Shown here one piece after another: positions 62,561 to 64,000 of a DNA stretch of 64,000 bases. The notes under the pieces were generated by a model, which was given only the letters and a program-made list of their open reading frames with translations, had not been told where the DNA came from and ran no database searches. Both the position numbers and the translations under genes were made by a program. The stretch comes from Blautia coccoides (GTDB lineage Bacteria; Bacillota; Clostridia; Lachnospirales; Lachnospiraceae), in assembly GCF_034355335.1 (NCBI RefSeq), contig NZ_CP136422.1, positions 2,700,501 to 2,764,500 on the forward strand, written 5' to 3'. Every line of letters starts with the position of its first letter. Position 1 is the stretch's first letter.

Positions 62561-64000
62561 ATGAAAATATTGATATGCAGTAATTACGGAGATATCTGTA
62601 ACCGTCTGATCGAGCGTCTGAAGAAAGAAAAGCAGGAAATCTATCTCATCACAGGAAGTCAGGAGACACAGAAGAATTCTGCTTTCCAGACTTATGCTTT
62701 TCCATATGGCAGTGAAAGTATCCCCCGAATTTTCAATAATGTGAGACCGGACATTATGATCGTTATGGGGTGTTTTGATCCTCTGTATAGCTGGAGAGAT
62801 GAACAGAAGCAGTCTGTGGAATACATATCAGGTCTCAGCAATCTTATACTGGCTGCCAAGCATGCGGGAGTCAGGCAGATCGTCTATGCATCTACACTGG
62901 ATGTCTATGAGCAGAACGGCAGGGAGGAGATTGTGAAAGAGACACTGCCTTTGGCAGGGAGTCTGAGACTAAAGACATTTCTTCAGGCAGAACGGCTGTT
63001 AAGCGAATTTGCAGAGGAATCCTTTGAGATGAGTGTTTTGCGGTTCCCTGAAATATATGGGAAACTGGATTATGACCGCTTTGATGTCTGTCAGAGAATG
63101 GTCAGAGAGTGTGTGGAGAATCAAAAAGGCACATATTATCCGGGAATCTATCACAGGATCCTCTATATGGATGACGCGGTAGAATGTATGATGCAGTGCG
63201 TTTTCCGGGAGAAGACAGAGTCAATGTACTGGATCAGAGGGGAAGAATACAAAGAAGAACAGATCGCTGACACTCTGAAAAAAATCTCTGAAAAAAGCGG
63301 CAGTCCGGTGGAATGGGAGTCATGCAGTCTTGAGGCGGAGGAAGTACCGCACAGGCTGGAATTGGATCATAAATTGTGCGGATATGATCTTGTCAGAATA
63401 AAATATCCAATGGAAACAGGACTAGAACACCTTTATCATCAATGCAGACAGAAGAATATAAAAGAAAATAAGAAAAAGCAGCTAAAGGAATCTGCCTGGG
63501 AAAAAGTAATGATCCCTGCGCTGGAGACAGTGGGCCTTTTTATCCTTATTGTCCTGTTGTCCCGATGGCTTTCCCACACATGGGTGAAAGACAGTCTGAA
63601 TCTTTATTTGATCTATGTTGTCATCATTGCAGCGACCTATGGCATAGCCCATGGGCTTTTTGCCTCTGCGCTGTCTTCTGTGTTTCAGATCGCCGTACTG
63701 GTCAGCAGCAGCGGAATTCAGGTGTTTTCCAATGATTACAGTGTATTCGTAGGTATTCTGGAAATCGTTGTGGTAGGTGTTTTGACCGGTTTTATGCGGG
63801 ACAAATATAAGAGAAAGAATAATGACCTTTCCGATGAAAATACATATCTGTCCAGTGAATTAAAGGATATTGAAAAGATCAATGACAGCAATGCCTATGT
63901 CAAACAGATATATGAGGAGAGACTGGTCAATTATAAAAACAGTATGGCGAAGCTGTACGAAATTACTGCCCAGCTTGACTTCATGGAGTCCAGAAAGGTT
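62561..64000 (+). CDS. Degenerate SDR-membrane fusion protein, PelD-like (3' end outside window)
   Basis: At least 480 residues, open at the window edge. Residues 1-300 follow the extended SDR/epimerase pattern (MKILICSNYGDICNRLIERL, IVYASTLDVYEQNG, MSVLRFPEIYGKLDYDRF, RILYMDDAVECMM) but lack the GxxGxxG of the nucleotide loop and the YxxxK dyad, so it is probably not an active dehydratase. Then come four membrane segments (about 320-410) and a coiled coil entering what may be a GAF domain (LYEITAQLDFMESRKV). This architecture recalls PelD of Gram-positive Pel-type exopolysaccharide loci. The DUF2304 gene is upstream. Confidence 0.7.
   Translation, partial: MKILICSNYGDICNRLIERLKKEKQEIYLITGSQETQKNSAFQTYAFPYGSESIPRIFNNVRPDIMIVMGCFDPLYSWRDEQKQSVEYISGLSNLILAAKHAGVRQIVYASTLDVYEQNGREEIVKETLPLAGSLRLKTFLQAERLLSEFAEESFEMSVLRFPEIYGKLDYDRFDVCQRMVRECVENQKGTYYPGIYHRILYMDDAVECMMQCVFREKTESMYWIRGEEYKEEQIADTLKKISEKSGSPVEWESCSLEAEEVPHRLELDHKLCGYDLVRIKYPMETGLEHLYHQCRQKNIKENKKKQLKESAWEKVMIPALETVGLFILIVLLSRWLSHTWVKDSLNLYLIYVVIIAATYGIAHGLFASALSSVFQIAVLVSSSGIQVFSNDYSVFVGILEIVVVGVLTGFMRDKYKRKNNDLSDENTYLSSELKDIEKINDSNAYVKQIYEERLVNYKNSMAKLYEITAQLDFMESRKV

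Noticed and set aside
1..64000. tRNA or rRNA genes
   Set aside because: No 16S/23S-like stretches or GGTTCGAATC-type T arms in tRNA-sized contexts were seen; a covariance search was not possible.

Overview
The window reads as chromosomal DNA of a Gram-positive, spore-lineage gut Clostridium relative, most likely a Lachnospiraceae member close to Blautia. The evidence is the block TIGR04086 membrane gene - scfA (SCIFF) - scfB - secDF - recJ - apt - rel - metallo-beta-lactamase - hemZ - hisS - aspS, a class III fructose-bisphosphatase, NPxTG-type surface anchoring, a Spo0A-type DNA-binding protein, strong GGAGG ribosome sites and moderate GC. This is inference from gene content; no rRNA or tRNA gene was seen.

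Layout. 1-7.9 kb: a MarR regulator (cut by the window edge) divergent from a MATE efflux pump, a small acetyltransferase, a GH2 beta-mannosidase operon with Nudix and YdcF-like genes, then DUF624 and CorC/HlyC membrane proteins on the minus strand. 8.2-25.5 kb: a sortase-type surface protein, then the SCIFF ranthipeptide pair and a long housekeeping run for secretion, recombination, purine salvage, (p)ppGpp, haem-type radical SAM chemistry and tRNA charging. 25.6-37.4 kb: a lipoprotein, then a carbohydrate/riboside locus controlled by an unusual LacI-ribokinase fusion, with a ribokinase, an ABC importer, two ADP-ribosylglycohydrolase-family proteins and a second PfkB kinase. 37.5-43 kb: a receiver-less Spo0A DNA-binding protein divergent from two HlyD-type adaptors and a MacB-type permease that has no ATPase gene beside it. 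43-54.6 kb: LUD protein, DegV, argS, a membrane Ser/Thr kinase with a repeat-bearing surface partner, fbp, an esterase, rpsB and tsf. 54.8-64 kb is accessory: a lipase-like hydrolase, a flavodoxin-type protein, cas6, a CRISPR array cut by an IS256-family element, a LytTR regulator, a DUF2304 protein and the start of a degenerate SDR/membrane fusion that resembles Gram-positive PelD.

Main points of interest. (a) A transport-and-hydrolysis operon (26.9-37.4 kb) that looks built to import a ribosylated compound, cleave it and phosphorylate the released ribose, with the regulator itself carrying a kinase domain and a 20-bp palindrome as a probable operator. (b) An IS256-family element with an exact 8-bp target duplication inside a CRISPR spacer; removing it restores a normal 33-nt spacer, and the array continues beyond it as decaying repeats. 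The repeats look like type I-C although the adjacent processing gene is cas6. (c) A structured 164-bp repeat with terminal inverted repeats upstream of scfA. (d) A standalone Spo0A DNA-binding protein with helically phased 0A-like boxes beside it, and a perfect 0A box at the -35 position of the surface-protein promoter. (e) A 23-bp tandem array grown from the 3' end of the LUD gene.
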